Assembly (NCBI GenBank): GCA_033557465.1
Contig: CM066034.1
Location: forward strand, 411,658,159-411,722,158
Direction: 5' to 3'
From: Ichthyophis bannanicus
Taxonomy: Eukaryota; Chordata; Amphibia; Gymnophiona; Ichthyophiidae
DNA: 64,000 nucleotides
Shown here: one piece after another, positions 62,666-64,000 of the stretch
How the letters are laid out: the number at the start of each line of letters is the position of its first letter
How positions within the stretch are numbered: the first letter of the stretch is position 1
Program-made: the position numbers and the translations under genes
Notes under the pieces: model-generated
Seen by the model: only the letters and a program-made list of their open reading frames with translations
What the model was told of the DNA's origin: nothing
The model's database searches: none

Positions 62666-64000
62666 ATGTTGAGATAGGTGTGGGAGCGTGCGTATGTCTC
62701 TCCATTGTTTTGTGTCTGCTAACACCTCACTGAGCCCACATTGCTCACACTGCTTCCAGCGTTAGCCTGCAAATATGCATAATGAGGAGCAAGGTATTGT
62801 GGGTATGGCCCAGACAGGGAGGATTGGCCAGGATGCAGCTGCACAGGGTGGAGGGTAATGGCTGGGACACTGCATTGCTCGACCACCACCTGCACGGACA
62901 GGGTGGCCACAGCATGTCATGCTGGTGGGGGGGGGGGGGGACACTCTCACTCTGACCGAGCAGTGATCATGGCATGTCTATGTTCCCACATAGTGCCATG
63001 CGTTATTTGTTTCCAGTGATACCTGTGTGTTCCTAGTTCTGGGACCCAATCACAGAGATACCTGCTTGGTGTCTGTGCTGTGCATCCCACCTCTGGGTGC
63101 ACAGGGTTCTCCTGTGAGCATGCACTATGGACTGGTTAGTGGGTTGTCTGCAGTTCACCTGTGCATGGGGGGAACACCTTGTAGGATGCTGCAGGTGCAG
63201 TCTGAGTGTGCTGTCTGTTGAGGAATGGCAGATCACAGTGTGGGGCAGTTGAGCCTTCCCCTGCCTACCCCAAGCATCACTGCTGGTCTGCAATGGTGAC
63301 AGGTTATGGCACTGGCCCAGCAGCCCTGGAGGGCTGTCATCCACCAGCAGGACTGTGGTTGCTGGTACTACAGCCATTCTGCAGGGTGCAGGCAGCTGTC
63401 CCACCACACTCTCATCTACAAAAGGGGTGATTGAGGTCCCTTGGTGTATAGAGTGCATACCACTTAGACCCATAGTGGCTACATAACCCTCATGCGAGTC
63501 TAGACACCCCACTGCCCTGATAGCAGGTACCCATGGCAGCCAGACCCTAACACCAGGTACACACTAATCTGGGTGGTGTCCAGTCCCACAGGGCCACATG
63601 TGACTGCAGAACACAGCTGGAACAGATGTACCTGCAGTTGCACTGCTGGGACCACCTGTAACACACTAGCAGTGATGGGGATGTGCAGTAGGACCTATCT
63701 TTAGCACCACATGTACTGTGGACCTAGTGCTGGGCACCCCTCCTATCCCTCAGGGTGCACACGGAACCTGCACAATGGCATGGTCTGTAGCTACTCTGTG
63801 CCAGTATCACACACTGTCAGTCCATCTTACCACGCTGCAGTACCAGAGAGGTGCAGACCCCATTTGGTGGTTAGCTGTAGGCTGCTGTTCTGCATGTGCA
63901 ATGCATCATGGGTGCTGGTGGGGTTAGCCTATCCTGGCACACAGAGCAGATGGTTTGTGCAGTGACCTGCAGTCCTTCTGTACCCAGCCATTGCTATGCA

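Larger units (their letters stand above)
60748..64000 (-). mobile_element. TIR element with tRNA-like modules, copy 2 (runs off the window)
   Basis: It starts with GGGGCATGTTTACTAAACTG at 60748 inside CR1 copy C. It is inverted relative to copy 1. The GTGGAGAGAAGGGGTCAATG block (60920) matches the inverse of 52.9 kb. The tRNA-like module at 61655 matches the one at 46810-46885. A block near 62720-62910 matches 43113-43304, and the block at 63711-63960 matches 42244-42426. The left flank is CAA rather than TTA, so the duplication cannot be verified. An L2-like LINE 3' end is inserted at 61940-62665. Confidence 0.6.

Overview
The window reads as a transposon-dominated stretch of a large vertebrate genome. 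The mix of repeats (CR1 and L2-like LINEs, L1/Tx1-type LINEs, Penelope-like elements with hammerhead motifs, a SCAN-gag Ty3/gypsy-like element, hAT- and Harbinger-like DNA elements, tRNA-derived SINEs) suggests a non-mammalian tetrapod, most likely an amphibian such as a caecilian. That placement is inference from repeat content. I found no host protein-coding gene, no canonical rRNA or tRNA gene and no CRISPR array. All recognisable coding sequence belongs to mobile elements.

Layout. 0.5-4.15 kb: a Penelope-like element (PLE-1, minus strand) encoding RT plus a GIY-YIG domain, with an inverted partial terminal repeat at its 5' end. 4.7-7.6 kb: LINE fragments, including a twin-primed ORF1-type LINE inside a CR1 3' end. 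7.6-17.3 kb: old repeats (Tc1/mariner relic, CR1 copies, a TTA-flanked MITE, a PLE relic) around a repeat-poor stretch at 12.4-13.7 kb. 17.7-19.35 kb: a degenerate transposase-like gene. 19.5-24.65 kb: a copy of a TIR element family that carries tRNA-like modules. 26.4-29.5 kb: a nearly complete but frameshifted L2-like LINE. 29.5-31.26 kb: nothing recognised.

31.26-54.66 kb is one multi-level nest. An antisense CR1 is split by PLE-2, which has a 15-bp target duplication. PLE-2 is split by (a) a 6.34-kb LTR retrotransposon with about 99% identical LTRs, (b) a solo LTR of a related family, and (c) an 11.5-kb TIR element with TTA duplications. The TIR element is in turn split by a 2.7-kb hAT-type element (8-bp duplication) containing a 390-bp palindrome, and by a complete L1-type LINE with both ORFs open. 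The relative order of insertion can be read directly from the interruptions.

54.7-64.0 kb: SINE and LINE relics, a third CR1 copy split by an ORF1-only LINE with tandem 5' promoter-like monomers, and a third copy of the tRNA-module TIR family that runs off the window end.

The most unusual items are: long LTRs that themselves contain an open frame of about 370 codons (a similar frame sits in the solo LTR); a gag-protease-integrase polyprotein with no RT/RNase H; the TIR family with internal Pol III-like A/B boxes; the ORF1-only LINE; and hammerhead motifs in both PLEs. Coordinates of degenerate repeats are approximate unless target duplications fix them.
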